Assembly: GCA_003342895.1 (NCBI GenBank)
Contig: PTFA01000274.1
Span: 1,142,001-1,206,000, forward strand
Reading direction: 5' to 3'
DNA from: Casuarius casuarius
Taxonomy: Eukaryota > Chordata > Aves > Casuariiformes > Casuariidae
Length of the DNA: 64,000 bases
The notes below the pieces were generated by a model. That model had not been told where the DNA came from. It was given only the letters and a program-made list of their open reading frames with translations, and did not search any database. Positions 14,161-26,258 of the stretch are shown one piece after another. Every line of letters starts with the position of its first letter. Position 1 is the stretch's first letter. A program made the translations under genes and the position numbers.

Positions 14161-14629
14161 CATAGCCCAATGACTTTTCAATGAAATCCCANGTGCAAAA
14201 CGGTGCAAGCAGAAGAAGAGATCCTCTGTGTGCCGAAAGCAGAAGGCTATAAAAAGGGGCAGATAAAACCTAGGCATATTGCTAGGGAGAATCTACTCAT
14301 TAAGTAATGGTGACGTAGCTTTAAACCAGTTAGTTGCTGGATTCNTTGAGAAAGAATGAGCAGAATTAACTTCACGGTTTTAATGCTGCTTTCTTGTTTC
14401 CCTCCATTAAAACTCTCCCTGCCAGTGCAGCTCTTCTGATGTTTGGATGGTTATATCAGGCTTTACATCTGTTCAGAATCTGGGCCGCTGTCTTCGGACC
14501 CAATTGCAAAGATTGCAGGCTGCTGTACTCTGCCTTTGCTCAGAGCGGTGAAGTCCATGAGATCAGTGTTGTGAGTTAGCACTCAGCTGCCAAGAGTGAT
14601 TATGTAGGCTAAAACACCAAAATCATTAC

Positions 14630-14720
14630 NGTGCCATACCAGGAAGGCAGTTAAGCATATGTTTAGGTTCCATTAACTTCAAAGTTAAACACATGCTTGA
14701 GTTGTCCTGTCTGTGAATCA
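14630..14720. repeat. Palindromic interspersed repeat, TTAAGCAT family
   Basis: GTTAAGCATATGTTTA and TTAAACACATGCTTGAG are imperfect inverted arms flanking CCATTAACTTCAAAG. This layout is familiar from a common sauropsid interspersed repeat whose database name I cannot give with confidence. Confidence 0.55.
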
Positions 14721-15088
14721 GAGTCTGTAGTACTGTTCTGACCAAGCCAAAGAACCATCTGCCTCTGTCCTCCTTCCCTCCCTGCTCCCTAGAGATACTG
14801 TATGCATGTATCTCCAATCACTCTTAAATAAATAAAAAACAGACCTCTACCTCATGTCTGGGTAGAAGCAAAAGGACCAGAGCGAAGCACACATGGCAGA
14901 CATCAGCTAGAAAGTCCCTGGTTTAGCTCAACTGCTATTGGGTTTAAGGGCACAGGGCTGAACACAAACGCTTAACTTCCTGCTGTGGTCTGTATTCTGC
15001 CGTGCAGCAGAAACATGGCCTCTTGTGAGAAAGCTGAACAAAACCTTGTCCTAAACGCTGCGGAAATCAGATTGTCAGCGTCACTTAC

Positions 15089-15130
15089 CTCGCTGTCTTC
15101 TGCAGGAGGCGGTGGGGGCTCTTTGATGAT
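15089..15130 (-). CDS. ANTXR1: ANTXR1 exon: juxtamembrane proline-rich piece
   Basis: This very short exon of 42 nt (14 codons, phase 0 at both ends) encodes IIKEPPPPPAEDSE. The acceptor is CTTCTAG and the donor GTAAGT. It joins the palmitoylated membrane edge (CCTV) to the acidic stretch in the next exon. Five consecutive prolines follow IIKE; I recall a Val in the first of these places in the mammalian protein, so this is probably a simple substitution. The exon is isolated between introns of 11.0 and 8.5 kb, and an open-frame search alone would miss it. Confidence 0.93.
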
Positions 15131-15763
15131 CTAGAAGGATCAAGAGAAACAGAATGGTAAATCCATACTTTGCTCTTTAGCACGATGCAAATGTCACTTA
15201 AAAAAGGGGGGTATGCTGCTGTAAGCATCTCTGAACTTAACTATGATACTGTGTGATTACAGGGTGCCTGTGTGTGCCACTCAGGGTCACTGAGAGTGAG
15301 GGGGAAACAGGAGGCATGCCAAAGGCCTGCCGTANAGACTTTCCTAATTGCAGCTCTGGACTCACGTTTCTCTTTATGTGACCCCTGCCCTGTGTGAGGT
15401 CACAGCAAATTCAAAGAAATATATCCTTGATTCTCCAGCTTCCCAGTCCCAGTGGGAGCAATAGTCGGTGCTGGCCCTAAGCAACACTGACAGCAGTCAC
15501 TGTTTCACCTGAACGACCATGCTAAAATCCTTTTACTGGACACTGCATATGCATATAGTTCCTGCCTCAAATAATTTACGGCCTAAACAAAGATTGGAAA
15601 GAGAAACCAAGGTGAAGTGAAATGCCCTGGAAGCACTGTAAAGCAGTAACAAACCCCCAACCCCCTGTTTCCCAGGCCAATACTTCATTGCAGAATGCCA
15701 TGCCATCTCATGCTCTCGTGAAAAACACTTTTCACACTGTCAGGCTATTCCACTCTCATAAGC

Positions 15764-15783
15764 TTTTTTTTTTTTTTTTTTTT
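15764..15783 (+). repeat. T20 homopolymer followed by AT dinucleotides
   Basis: Twenty T, then AATATATATATATG. Simple low-complexity sequence. Confidence 0.95.
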
Positions 15784-16034
15784 AATATATATATATGCAT
15801 TTGAGGCTCTCCCAACAATTCTAACTAATAAAGCAGTCAGGGTGAGGTTTTAGACTGGTCCAGGATATTCTCCATAGAAACAATTTAAGTTTATGTGGGC
15901 GTGAGGCTATTATTTCATGCAAAAAGCTTGCATCTGAGGCTCAGCAGGCAGTTGGCTATTATCACAGCCCTCCACTCCAAGAGCAACAGAAAGCCTTCCA
16001 AAGGGAAGGCAGTTGCATACAGGCATGTCAAACA

Positions 16035-16100
16035 TTTCTCCCCTACACCAGATGCACCCCTGGTGTAAAGCTATTGCAGTCAAAAGATTGAATCCAGCCA
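16035..16100. repeat. Palindromic interspersed repeat, TACACCAG...CTGGTGTAA copy
   Basis: TACACCAG and CTGGTGTA are 8-bp inverted arms around a short spacer, followed by GATTGAATCCAGCC, a tail resembling that of other copies. Confidence 0.5.
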
Positions 16101-18489
16101 GTCATGTCAATATGATTGCCCCAGGGATGGATTTTCTCNGGGAGATTTAAGTCTATCTGGATGAAGCAGTCCTTCCTTTACACAGCAGGCAATGAGTCAG
16201 ACGCTATCAGGGTGCTGAGTGCCTCTGGAGACACAGTGAGTGTCCCCAGCCCCCCTCAGGGCTGGGTCCTAGGTGTAGAGGCTGCCTAGGCATTGCGGTG
16301 CAGGGTAGGCCTGAAAATTGCCCTTCAAAAAAAATCACAGTCCAAAACAATAACAGCTTGGTTGTTTAAATGCAGAAAGAGAAAATGACAGTCACATAAA
16401 GGCCCTGAAGATATAAATATTTACAGCAATTCCTCTCACTCGTGTTTTTCCTTCTCTGATGAGCTCACTGTTTTTATTTTCTTCTGCAAACCCCGAGTCA
16501 TGCAATGTGGCCATTAATGAAGAGCATGTGCCCTTGGCTAGGGAGGAGACGGGGGCTGGCTCAGTCTTTTGTTTATATCTCAGTCCGGAGCAATGATGGC
16601 CGTAGACCTCTGTCTCTACCTGTCCCTGGGCAGCGGGGCTCTTGGGGGCCTACAGCGTCCTTAGGGAACCTCCGTTAAAAAGCCTGGCATGCCTTGGGAA
16701 TCAAAATCAAGTTTTTGTTTATATGCACAGAAGCACAAAGCATACGTGGAAGCATGAAATGACATTTGAGGAGTGCAGTAAGTGTACCCACCACCCTGCA
16801 CCCAACAACCCTCACTCTGATGCAGCAGAACCGTGGGCCAGGCTGTGGCTGTAAAGCCACTGACCACACTACGGAAGNAGGAGGGGTGATGTCCCAGGAG
16901 AAGCTCGGGCTGACAAGCAGAGCTGGTGAATGTCTGATATAGCATCCCTCTCCCTGCCTGCCCCTGGGCTTCCCAGCTTGTGCTTTCAGCTCTGGGGGAT
17001 CCTGGGTCTCTCCCTGAGGCATCAGCCAAGCTCCCGGCCAACAGGAAGGTGCTGCTGGGCATGCACAGAAACCACATGGCCTCAAGAAGGACTGAGACTC
17101 CTCTCTCCAAGACACACTCTTCCTGATTCCCTGCATCCACCTCCAAAAGTACAGCTTGCTTCCCCTGAGCTATTCCAGGGCAGGGCTGTTGGGCGATCTG
17201 AGCCTATACTGGCACTGGGGCAGGGCAGATTATGAAGCAGGACATGGAAATCAGCTTGGCTTCCATAGACAGCTCTGCCTTGTCTTGTGGTTAAACTCTG
17301 GTTGCAGTGTACCGCCCTGTACCATGGTATATTGCTGTATCATTTATGGAGCACGCAGCATTTCATTTGGCAGCGTCCTGCACTGTCTCCAGTGAATAAT
17401 CCTTCTCGTTCCTCCAGCATTTTTCCATGATGTGTTTGTTTTTTCAGTTGCACACTGCTGTTGCACAAGTTGCATGCTGACTCTATTGTTTTCTCTGTGT
17501 ATTTCTGGGATGCGCTGATCGCATTTGGACTGCAATGCAAATTGTTGTGTTCTGTGAGGGTTTCACTGTAAATTCTCCGCATGTTAGTTGCGTATTTGTT
17601 GCTATAGAGTTAATGCTCTTGATTAAGTGCATTCTCCTATCGCATTGATCTGAAGCCAGAAAATGATAAGAAAGAAGAGGGGACAGGTGACACAAATGAG
17701 ATTTGATTGCTAGGCAGACTTATAAAGATCAGAGATATATCCACTCAATCATCCCAATAAGCACAAATGCACATGGTATAGAAAGAAAAACATGGAAAAA
17801 ATCCTGGAAAACACATTGCAACAGATTGATCTTTTGTCATCTCTGCTGGCCTGCAATTCCTTCTGCAGGATGCCATCCTGACAGCATAAGGCATTGAATT
17901 ATCTTGGAGAGAGGAAAAGCGCTCTAGGATCTAACCCTGTTCAGCTTCCTGGGCACATTTGCACGGCTTCATACATATATCCTCCATATATCTTTGGGTC
18001 CATCTGCCTGGCTTTCCCTTGCTCAGCACTCTCTAACGTCCCACATACTCAGGGTGTTCTGAGTACACAAAAGCTATCCAGCTTGTTTGGCTCAGAGGGT
18101 TAAACTAACAAACTGCCTTGGTGAAAGACTTCAGCTTTGTGTGGGTGAAAAGTGGTCTGCATCAAACAGAGTACTGCTTTCTGGAGAGGAAATTGTGAGT
18201 TATCAGCATGGTTTACTCAAAGTGGCACTCCTTGTTTTAAGAACATGGAGACAACAGTCTCTTATGCATGTTTCTTGACAGGATAAATACTCACACAGCA
18301 TGTACGAAGTATCAAAATACGCAGAAAATCTTTCTAGCCACATTGCAGGTATGTTTTAGTTACTGGCCACTGTGAGGGGTGACACTGTAGCAGACCTCCT
18401 TTTGAGTCAAAATCCCTAATCCAAACCCACCAGATAATGAGAAATTTCAGATATCTGATCCAAAATATGCCCTACTGGAAGTGCCCTTA

Positions 18490-18580
18490 TTCCCTTCTCT
18501 GATATTATTCTGGTGTAACATCATGGATTTCAGTGGAGTTTCTCTTGATTTGCATTGGCATGAAACATCAGAATAATCCA
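18490..18580. repeat. Palindromic interspersed repeat copy
   Basis: TTCTGGTGTAACATCATGGA, TTTCAGTGGAGTTTCTCTTG, a TTTGCATTGGCATGAAA arm and CAGAATAATCCAGCC follow the same order as other TTGACTTCA-family copies. Confidence 0.55.
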
Positions 18581-18705
18581 GCCAATGTACTTGGTCCAGT
18601 TAAGGATTCAGACACAACTTCTTAGCCAATATCACTGAAAACTCTTGAGATTACAGACTTGGAAATGAAGAGATGGGCGTGATTTCCATTTGTGTTCTTT
18701 CTTGC

Positions 18706-18706
<1 letters not shown>

Positions 18707-18742
<36 letters not shown>
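18707..18742 (+). repeat. (AC)18 microsatellite
   Basis: Thirty-six uninterrupted bases of alternating A and C. Likely length-variable between individuals. Confidence 0.98.
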
Positions 18743-18744
<2 letters not shown>

Positions 18745-20439
18745 CAATTTCTATGAACAGATCAAGTTTTATCTACTACATGCCAAGAGGAAGAAAAAGT
18801 GATAACTTCCACTTTTAAGTGCTAATTACTTCTAACAGCAACTGAACAACCCTTAAGTTCACGACACAGATTAGTTAGTTTGGACAGTTCTGGAGATGCT
18901 GAGAGTTTGGTCGTCTCTGCCTCTGAGCCTGTAGGAGCTCCAGAAGTTCAAGTCATACATAAAATAGATCTTCTGTNTTGCTGCCCAGGTTTGGAAAGGC
19001 TTTTGATCTATAAACAGTACCACCCTTTCCCTTCTCCATTTTGGATCCTTGTAGTTACAGCTGTGCCTGCACATGGGACCTTCATTCTGGGGTACTCATA
19101 GCAGTGAAGTGAATGGGATTTTTGTCCCATCACACACAAACGAGCAAAACAAATGCTAAGCAGGAATAACAAGATCCCAGAGCCAAAAGGCAGCACCTTG
19201 CTCCTGCTCATTCTTCAGAAACAGAAACAAATACTCAAGCACAAGAAAGAAAATGCCATTGCAGGGAACCCAGGGAGCCTGTACTGGCACAGAAGGTTTG
19301 AGTCCACCACATTTTGTTCTGGGCTGCGGCTCTTGCCTTCCTTCTGCCTCACCAGATGACACATGGACCTGCTGAATGCAATCAGCTGGGAGCACACTTG
19401 GCCAAGCAAAATGCTTAGCCTAGTTTAGCTTGGCAAAGCCAAAGTGTTTGTTCATGTGTGCTGCAATTGTTTTGATAACCCCAAGCCATTTCTGTTATTG
19501 CTGCTGCGACTGTATCTCCTGTCCCTACGTTTGAAAAAGGGAAATTATGATCATTCATCAACCACATTCGCTTGCTAGGTGAGGGATACCAAAGGTGTTT
19601 CTGCATCATTGTTGTGCTATAAAAAAACCTTACAATATGGCCACTTGTTTTTAAGTAGTAAAGGACTGTGGGACGGAGTGGTTCTATCACCTTTCATCAA
19701 AGATCTCAACACGCATGTGACTGACACAGGTCTCCGTTAGCTAACACGCCTTGATGTCACGGACGCACAGAGGAGCAGCTGTTTCTGCTGAATGACCCAG
19801 TGTAAAAGCAGAGCGATACTATTAGCCACCTCCTGGGAGCTTAAAAGTGTTGGAGAGGACTGGTTTCCTGTCACCCTGCAATTTCTGTAGCCATTCAGGC
19901 ATAAGCAAAGAGAGTACACGTTGAATCCAAACTTTGCATATTCCAGGAATGTGTCTAGGATGTTTTCCATCTTGGGAGAGCAGAAAACTCCACCAGTTTG
20001 CAGTGTCCAGCAAACACATACTTAGAAATTTTCCCTGGAGTTTTTTATGATAAATAGGGGCAATGTGTTCCTTGTCAGTGAAATGTGTCTGCTTTAGGAT
20101 GGAACAGAACACCAGTTAAAACAAGGACCACGCATGAAAACAATGCAAAATTAGATATAAAGGACTCCGCCTCTAACTAGAACTAAAACTTGGGAAGGGA
20201 GGATGCAGCTGATCAAGAATTTGTCCTAATTTACATTCACTCTTTCGGAAATTATGTAACATGTATTCTCGCTATCTTAANAAGCAGGATTTTTAATAGC
20301 ATTTACTTTAACACACCAGTGAAAAAACAGAAGTTAAAGACATTTACAGGTAAGCAGGAAAAAGCATCAGGGAAACATACTCTAATTCTGCCTTGGTGCA
20401 TTAGAAAGCACGAATCTGGAGCCATAAAAACTACTATAT

Positions 20440-20850
20440 CTGAATAGACCAAAGTCCGTAAGGTCAGCATCTTTCACGGACAGTGGCTGGTGCTAAGAGA
20501 GTAAGTATAAGAACCAGACAAGAACATAAGGATCTTCCCTCGCCATTTGGCAATCAGCAGCTCTGTGATCAAAACCAAAGCCAACCCTTGTCCTTCCTAG
20601 ACACTAATGGATCTGTTCTCTGTGGATCTGACCCATCCATTTTTGGACTTATTTATAGTTTTGACCTCCTCTAAGTCCTGTGGCAGAGAGTTTCATGGTT
20701 TATTTATGAGTTGAGTACAGGAATATCTCCTTTTTATTTGTTTCCTCTCTGCTGTGTGTTCTAAGCACCCATGAATTCTTTAGAAATTTGATCTACAATT
20801 CACAGTTTCTAATACAAGCAGGAGCTTATCCCTATTTCATCATCTGCAAT
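20440..20850 (+). repeat. CR1-type or related sauropsid interspersed repeat
   Basis: Starts with a motif akin to 'GACCAAAGTCC...GGACAGTGGCTGGTGC' and continues through 'AGTCCTGTGGCAGAGAGTTTC' to 'TATCTCCTTTTTATTTGTTT'. I know this order from a common repeat in turtle, crocodile and bird genomes, usually counted with CR1 LINE 3' ends. It is strongly diverged. The family assignment is from memory; both ends are approximate. Confidence 0.6.
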
Positions 20851-22139
20851 ACAATACATCCTTCTTCCTAAACCTACTAGTAAGGGGTAAACGACGTCCA
20901 ACACGAAAGCTAACTCATACTTTTCAACTAACCTCTCTTGTTGACATAGAAGCAGATACAGGAATCAGTTTCTANGTATCAAAACTAGCAGAAGGAGAAA
21001 CAAAGCTGCTTCAGACCTAGATTTCAAGCTGACATGCACAAACAACATTCGATACAGACAGTCACACACGTTAAAATCTACCTTCAGGATCTTTGCTAAC
21101 TTGTTTAAANGCAGCCAGTTACAAAGCATTATATCCGTATCTAAACTATCCTGACTTGACTGACAGGGTGGCTGAGAGAGAGAGGCAGAGAACTGCTGTG
21201 AGTACTCTGGATGATTAACAAGACTTTATCCTCCTACTGCCCTTCGTGCACAGCAGCTGCTGTACATCCCTCAGCAAAAACACAGGAGCCACAACAAGGA
21301 AACTAGCTGAAGGGCTACATTTTCTTTGTTTAAGCAAAGTCAGGTTCTGTTGTTATTTACGCCAGTTTGAATCTACAGTAATGGTGCTGCCTCCAATTAC
21401 TTTGGATCGACTGTGGTATAAACGAGGGCACTCATTCAGTGGCAGTACGCGTGCACTCAGAGCTTGGCTGTTAAACACCAGGGGAAGTCCAATAACTTCG
21501 TCGAAACTGCACCACGTTACAGTAAGCGAGTGCTTGGCTCAACAGTTCAGATCCTAACGTGGGGAAGGGACCGTGGAGTCCGCAGGCAATTTCTCTCTCC
21601 ACATTCACGTCTCTTTCTCTCTGCTTGTCTCGCTAATATTGTGGACAATTCATGACCCTGTACTCCCTTCTCCCTAAATCACCTTAACTGTGGAAAAACT
21701 GTGCCTCACGTGCACAGGGGAGCGGGTGGGAGTCAGAATACGTGGACCCTGGCTACTAACCTCCATCAAGCCAATGCGCACCACGTAATTTTATGACTCC
21801 TCAGGGTTACTGTAGCATTGATACATTTCCTCCCCTCCTCTTCCTCCAGTTTAGCTATGATTTTCATGTGTTTTTAATATACATTTACTGTATTTTCTCC
21901 ATCCAGCTTTTTGTTTCCAAAACTTTTGGTCAGCTGCAGTACGGACCGAGAGCCAAACAAATTGCTGGGTTCTTCCATGCTTCCTTCCAGAAAGCAGCGT
22001 AAAGCTAAGACTGGCGTCTAGATGCTTAAATACCAACACCTCATTTATATGCCAACCACACCCCTGTATTTAAAGAAGCTGCAGTAGAAAAATGAGTTAG
22101 ATGATGCATATGTTCAGAACGGACAATTATATAGGCCCG

Positions 22140-22270
22140 CTCCTCATGCCCCCCTGGCCACACAGTATGGATGTGTAAGGGAGGCAAAGACTCATGTTTA
22201 CCTCATAAAGCTGTAGGGAGATGTGATATAGGAGTATGGGAGGAAGTGCTTCAGCTCAGAGTCCCAGCTG
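22140..22270 (+). repeat. Possible MIR-like fragment
   Basis: TTACCTCATAAAGCTGTAGG followed by GAGATGTGATATAG and AAGTGCTT resembles the MIR 3' part ('acctcatagggttgttgtgaggattaa ... aagcgctt'). Weak. Confidence 0.3.
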
Positions 22271-23319
22271 CACCAGGGAAATGTTTCCACTCCTATTCTC
22301 TGTGCTTTATCCCCTGGCCTGCCCCAGCTAAGATTCAGCCTGAGGCTCAGGACTGCTTGACTGTAGCCACTACTTCAGTTGTGCCAGGGCTAATCTTTCA
22401 TGCAGACTCTGCTCAGGTGCAAAGCATGCCCCAAACACAACTCCTTTTACTCTGTCAGGTTGCCAGTTTAAGTGTCTATGCATGACTCCCGCTCTGTGTA
22501 CTGCAGCGTATTGGCACAGGGAAATTGTCTTAGCATAAACAGGCCTTCCAACTTTGGTATTAACTATGGCCTCACTATACATCCAGAACACTAACCAACT
22601 CCATTTCAAAGCCAATTTAACTGTGCGTGCAAGCCTCTTTAAGACTGTTTTGGAGGCTTACTATCTATTTGGCTTACATCTATATTGAACCTGAGCCTTT
22701 TATTTGCCTCCTCCCTGGAGGTGAATTTCACCCTTGGGCAGATAAATAGCCCCTTGCACACACAGTTCTCTCAGGAGCTCTCTTATCCCTTCAGTTTACN
22801 TGTGTTCAGAAAAGCACATGCGTGGGGATGGGGGCGGTGGGGGAATAGGAGACCATAGCAAAGCGCCCACTGGTATCAGTAGGGCAAGGATCTAGCACCT
22901 GCTGCTTTGCAAATAGGCTCTGCTCAGGGAAAGTGGGATCATCCTGCTACAGATGCTCTTGTATTTTCCATTGCTCTTTTCATGTGCACATTGCTGGGTA
23001 AGTAAGCTTAGCAGAATTTTTCTCTGTTTCTCATAGTTGTTGGATAAATATCCTTGAAACCTCTTCAGAGGTTAGCACCTGGCTCCAATGCTATTATATC
23101 ACCCCATTGATGTCAAGGGAAATTTTGCCTGTGCTGATATTGGGCACAGCAAAGGCCTAATTATTGTTCCGATCCACTGAGCAACTATTACATCTACTGT
23201 AAACTGAGTGGTAAATTCCAGACTTCGTCCCAGAATAGTTCTGAGACCAATAAACTTGGATATACTTGGAAACAGCGTTTCTTGATGGGTGCATGCCAAG
23301 GAGATACTGGGTTCCAAAT

Positions 23320-23370
23320 AAATCCCTGGGGTAAGTCTATTGACTTCAGTGCATTACTCCTGGGATGAAG
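23320..23370. repeat. Partial palindromic repeat copy
   Basis: CTATTGACTTCAGTGCATTA followed by CTCCTGGGATGAAGCTGGC resembles the right half of the family. Confidence 0.45.
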
Positions 23371-26162
23371 CTGGCTTGGTGTCTTTCCTGGAGAACTGCT
23401 GGATAATAATGATTCCCATTTAATCAAAAAGCACGCCAGGAGGAATTTCAGGGTTTAGAAATGTGCTTGTCACTCAGAAACAAATTTATTCTCGGTAAGA
23501 AAAAAAGGTTGGGTTTTTTTTTTTGCCCTGGACACATACACAATTATCTCTGAAACGTCCCTGGGCTTGAATCCACAGCAGTGTCTCTGGGTCTGCGGTT
23601 TGATTATTAGAGGTTATTGCTTGCCTGGCTTTCTTGTCTGTTGTGCAAGCCAGTTCCTCTGCCCTTAATTCACTCCCTACTTCTGACAACACCACATTCC
23701 TTGATAGGCCATTACCAAGCTAGTAAATAAGCAGTGTTCCTCTGGTTTCTCTTTCCCCACCCTAAACCAAGTAGGCTGGGTACCCCTCCACAGATTTATC
23801 TTTCATTTCCCAAATCTTTGGGTAAGCAACACACAACAAGATACCTTAGCTGCTGGTCTATTTCCAGACATACTGGACTGTCATCCCCAAGAGATGAAGA
23901 GATTTAGTACAGGCTCTGAATTAAAGTCTTTCCAGCAAGTCAAGGGATGTGTTTAACATACATTTGGAAAATATCAGTGTACTAGTCCGCAGTTGGAGAG
24001 CTATGTAAGAGGGAATGTGGGAGGTAAAGGAGGAGAGAGGTGAGGAAAAGCTTTTATCTACAACAGAATTTTTAAAGACAGAACCTAAATCTGAAAAATA
24101 TTAAGCTTACAGTGTTTCATGTGGATAACAGACTCCCAACTCTGCTGNGCCCACCTTGCTTATCTGAACTGTATTTCTCACACTTGAAGCAAAGCTATCA
24201 TATGACCATTAACCTCATATTGTTTCAGGGGAGCAGTCCCATACCACCTTTCTTGATGTACAGCTCCATACTTTACTCCACACCCTGCCTCTTTTATGTA
24301 TGCCTTTCTCACATCAGCTTCATTGCTCTCCTGTAACAGAACCTTAAAATGGCAGCATCTCTTAGGGCCTTTCCTCTGTTCCACCTCAACTGTCAACCAA
24401 ATCTCAGCATAAACTTCTGTGCAGGGTGCATCTTCATCAACTTCCATGCAGTTGTACCCACAAAGAAGATGGCCAGACTTCTCTGGGAATGGGCCCTCTA
24501 GTTTAGATAAATAATTCTCAGCAACCTACCACACTGCTGATCCTTTATCCATTTTCAGAACTGATATTTTTATTGTTCTGAAGTGTTCAAATAAATATTT
24601 TTTCCCTTCTGGTTTTCATCTCAGGACAGAGGTGCCAAACTACTGCGAAAAGAAGCATTCTACCCCTAGAATTTCCAGCCAGAAACAGAAATAGAAGACT
24701 CAGATTTTTCTTGTGAGATTTCCGTCCTTGTTCTGGATAGAGAAATACATCTCACCGCAAAGACTCATCCTCAAATACGACCAGCTCCCGCAGTTTCTGT
24801 GGCTCCACAGCTCTCAGTACCAGATCGTAGGCTTGGTACAACATGGTGTAAACTCACAACGCTGCATAACTGATTTAAAACCAGGAGGAATGATAGTGAC
24901 CCAGGAACCTCAGCCAGTTTGGACAGTCTTAAAAGAAGCATCAGAAACATTACACACAGCCTCACACCAAAATCAGTCTCCAATTCTGCTGACTTCTGTA
25001 CATCCCTAATCCTTGTTCTATATTTGCAGCACAAACAAGATCCAAAGCAAGAGCAGAGCTTTGCTTTTTATACATTCCACAATAATCAGTCCCTGTCCTG
25101 ACCTCCATAGGAAAAGGCAGCCCTAGGGATGGCCAGGAAAGAGGCACAGCAGCATGGCACATCTTTGCAGTCATACAGCTTGATCAAGTGTGAGAATAAG
25201 CTCNTCTCTTAATTCAAGGCCTGATTTCCACATCGTCTCCCTCGACCGCTTCTTTCTGAATGTTTTCTCCTGATTTTTGTCTGCCTTTTTTAATTACTAA
25301 CTCTGTAATTGTGCTTTTTAACTCTGCAGAACTTTTTGTGAAACAGCATGGATGAAAGAGATCGCTTATGGTTCAAAACAGCCGTCCTTCAAGTGAAACT
25401 GCCATCTGGATATTTCAAAGTGCTTTTCAGACATGGTGAGCCTGAAAAAAGGAACNTAACTTTGCAAAAATTTGGAGACTTAAAAACGTCTTCTCCTTGT
25501 ACAAGAGGCAGAACAAGGACTTCAGCTTGGATTCGGCATGTCTCCTCTTTACAGGAGACCTCCAGCACTGGGGTGCTAATGGGATTAGAAAGCTCAGAAA
25601 AGCTAGTCTTCTCTAAAAATTCATGGAAATTAACATTTTGGCAAGCCATTTCCATTTTGTGACCAACAAATAAGACTGAAAGGTCTGTGTGTTAGCAACA
25701 TTTCTGTTTCATGGAGGCAGTCCACAGGCCGGGGAGATGAAGCAGCATGAAACAGTGTCAGCAGTGCAAGACGCAACATCTTGTTCAGCGATCACTCATG
25801 TTCTTTCGTACTAAAAAACTTTGCCTAAAGTTTTGCCTAAAAACTTCACTGGTCACACCCAGGGAATGCTGAATTGCTGTTGTGTGTTAATGATTTCTGC
25901 CTTGCATTTTACTTTAATCAAAATAAAAGAAAAATGGGGGAGAACTCTGCATGCAACAGCAACACAAACGCTTGATGAAGTGTGGTAGAGACCACTCAGG
26001 GAGGCGGAACGCTGTTCCAGCTCCAGGGTTTAGGATTTGTTGCAGCCTGTCAGCAAATTGGCTTCCCTGTCTAGTATGGAACTCTGTTGGCAGCTTACTC
26101 ATGCAGAAATGACACGCTGCAATCAGCAATGTTGCAGGTAGACCAGGGTGGGAAGGACTTAC

Positions 26163-26258
26163 CACCGTGCAGCAAAGAGGCCAGAACCACCAGAGAAGAG
26201 CCAGTGCCAGCAGGAGGAAGAGGATCAGCAAGGCAATAGCCAGGATAGTCCCATCCGA
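26163..26258 (-). CDS. ANTXR1: ANTXR1 exon: transmembrane helix
   Basis: This 96-nt, 32-codon exon has phase 0 at both ends. It begins SDG, runs through an uninterrupted hydrophobic stretch ([20 protein letters not shown], then WFW), and ends PLCCTV. The stretch of about 23 residues is the single membrane-spanning helix. The two adjacent cysteines on the cytoplasmic side match known S-palmitoylation sites in the family, which control surface residence and endocytosis. The acceptor is TCTTCCAG and the donor GTAAGT. Because the exon is a whole number of codons, skipping it would keep frame and give a protein with no anchor. Confidence 0.96.

Larger units (their letters stand above)
6622..15088 (-). 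other. Intron of ANTXR1 (8.5 kb)
   Basis: Contains an A-rich microsatellite (8098-8119), MIR-like remnants (about 9355-9470 and 10115-10215), two inverted repeats (12320-12354 and 12997-13020) and two copies of the palindromic repeat family (14105-14160 and 14630-14720). A 189-codon minus-strand open frame at 6645-7214 has no recognisable content and looks like chance. Confidence 0.8.
15131..26162 (-). other. Intron of ANTXR1 (11.0 kb)
   Basis: Contains a T20 run (15764-15783), a palindromic-family copy (16035-16100), a second one (18490-18580), an (AC)18 microsatellite (18707-18742), a CR1-like repeat (about 20440-20850), a possible MIR piece (22140-22270) and a further palindromic-family copy (23320-23370). 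The G+C-richer stretch at about 16500-17200 holds overlapping chance frames on both strands. Nothing else is recognised. Confidence 0.8.

Noticed and set aside
16661..17146. Overlapping 161- and 153-codon minus-strand frames plus plus-strand frames
   Set aside because: Several frames open together in a G+C-richer stretch indicates few stops by composition, not a gene.
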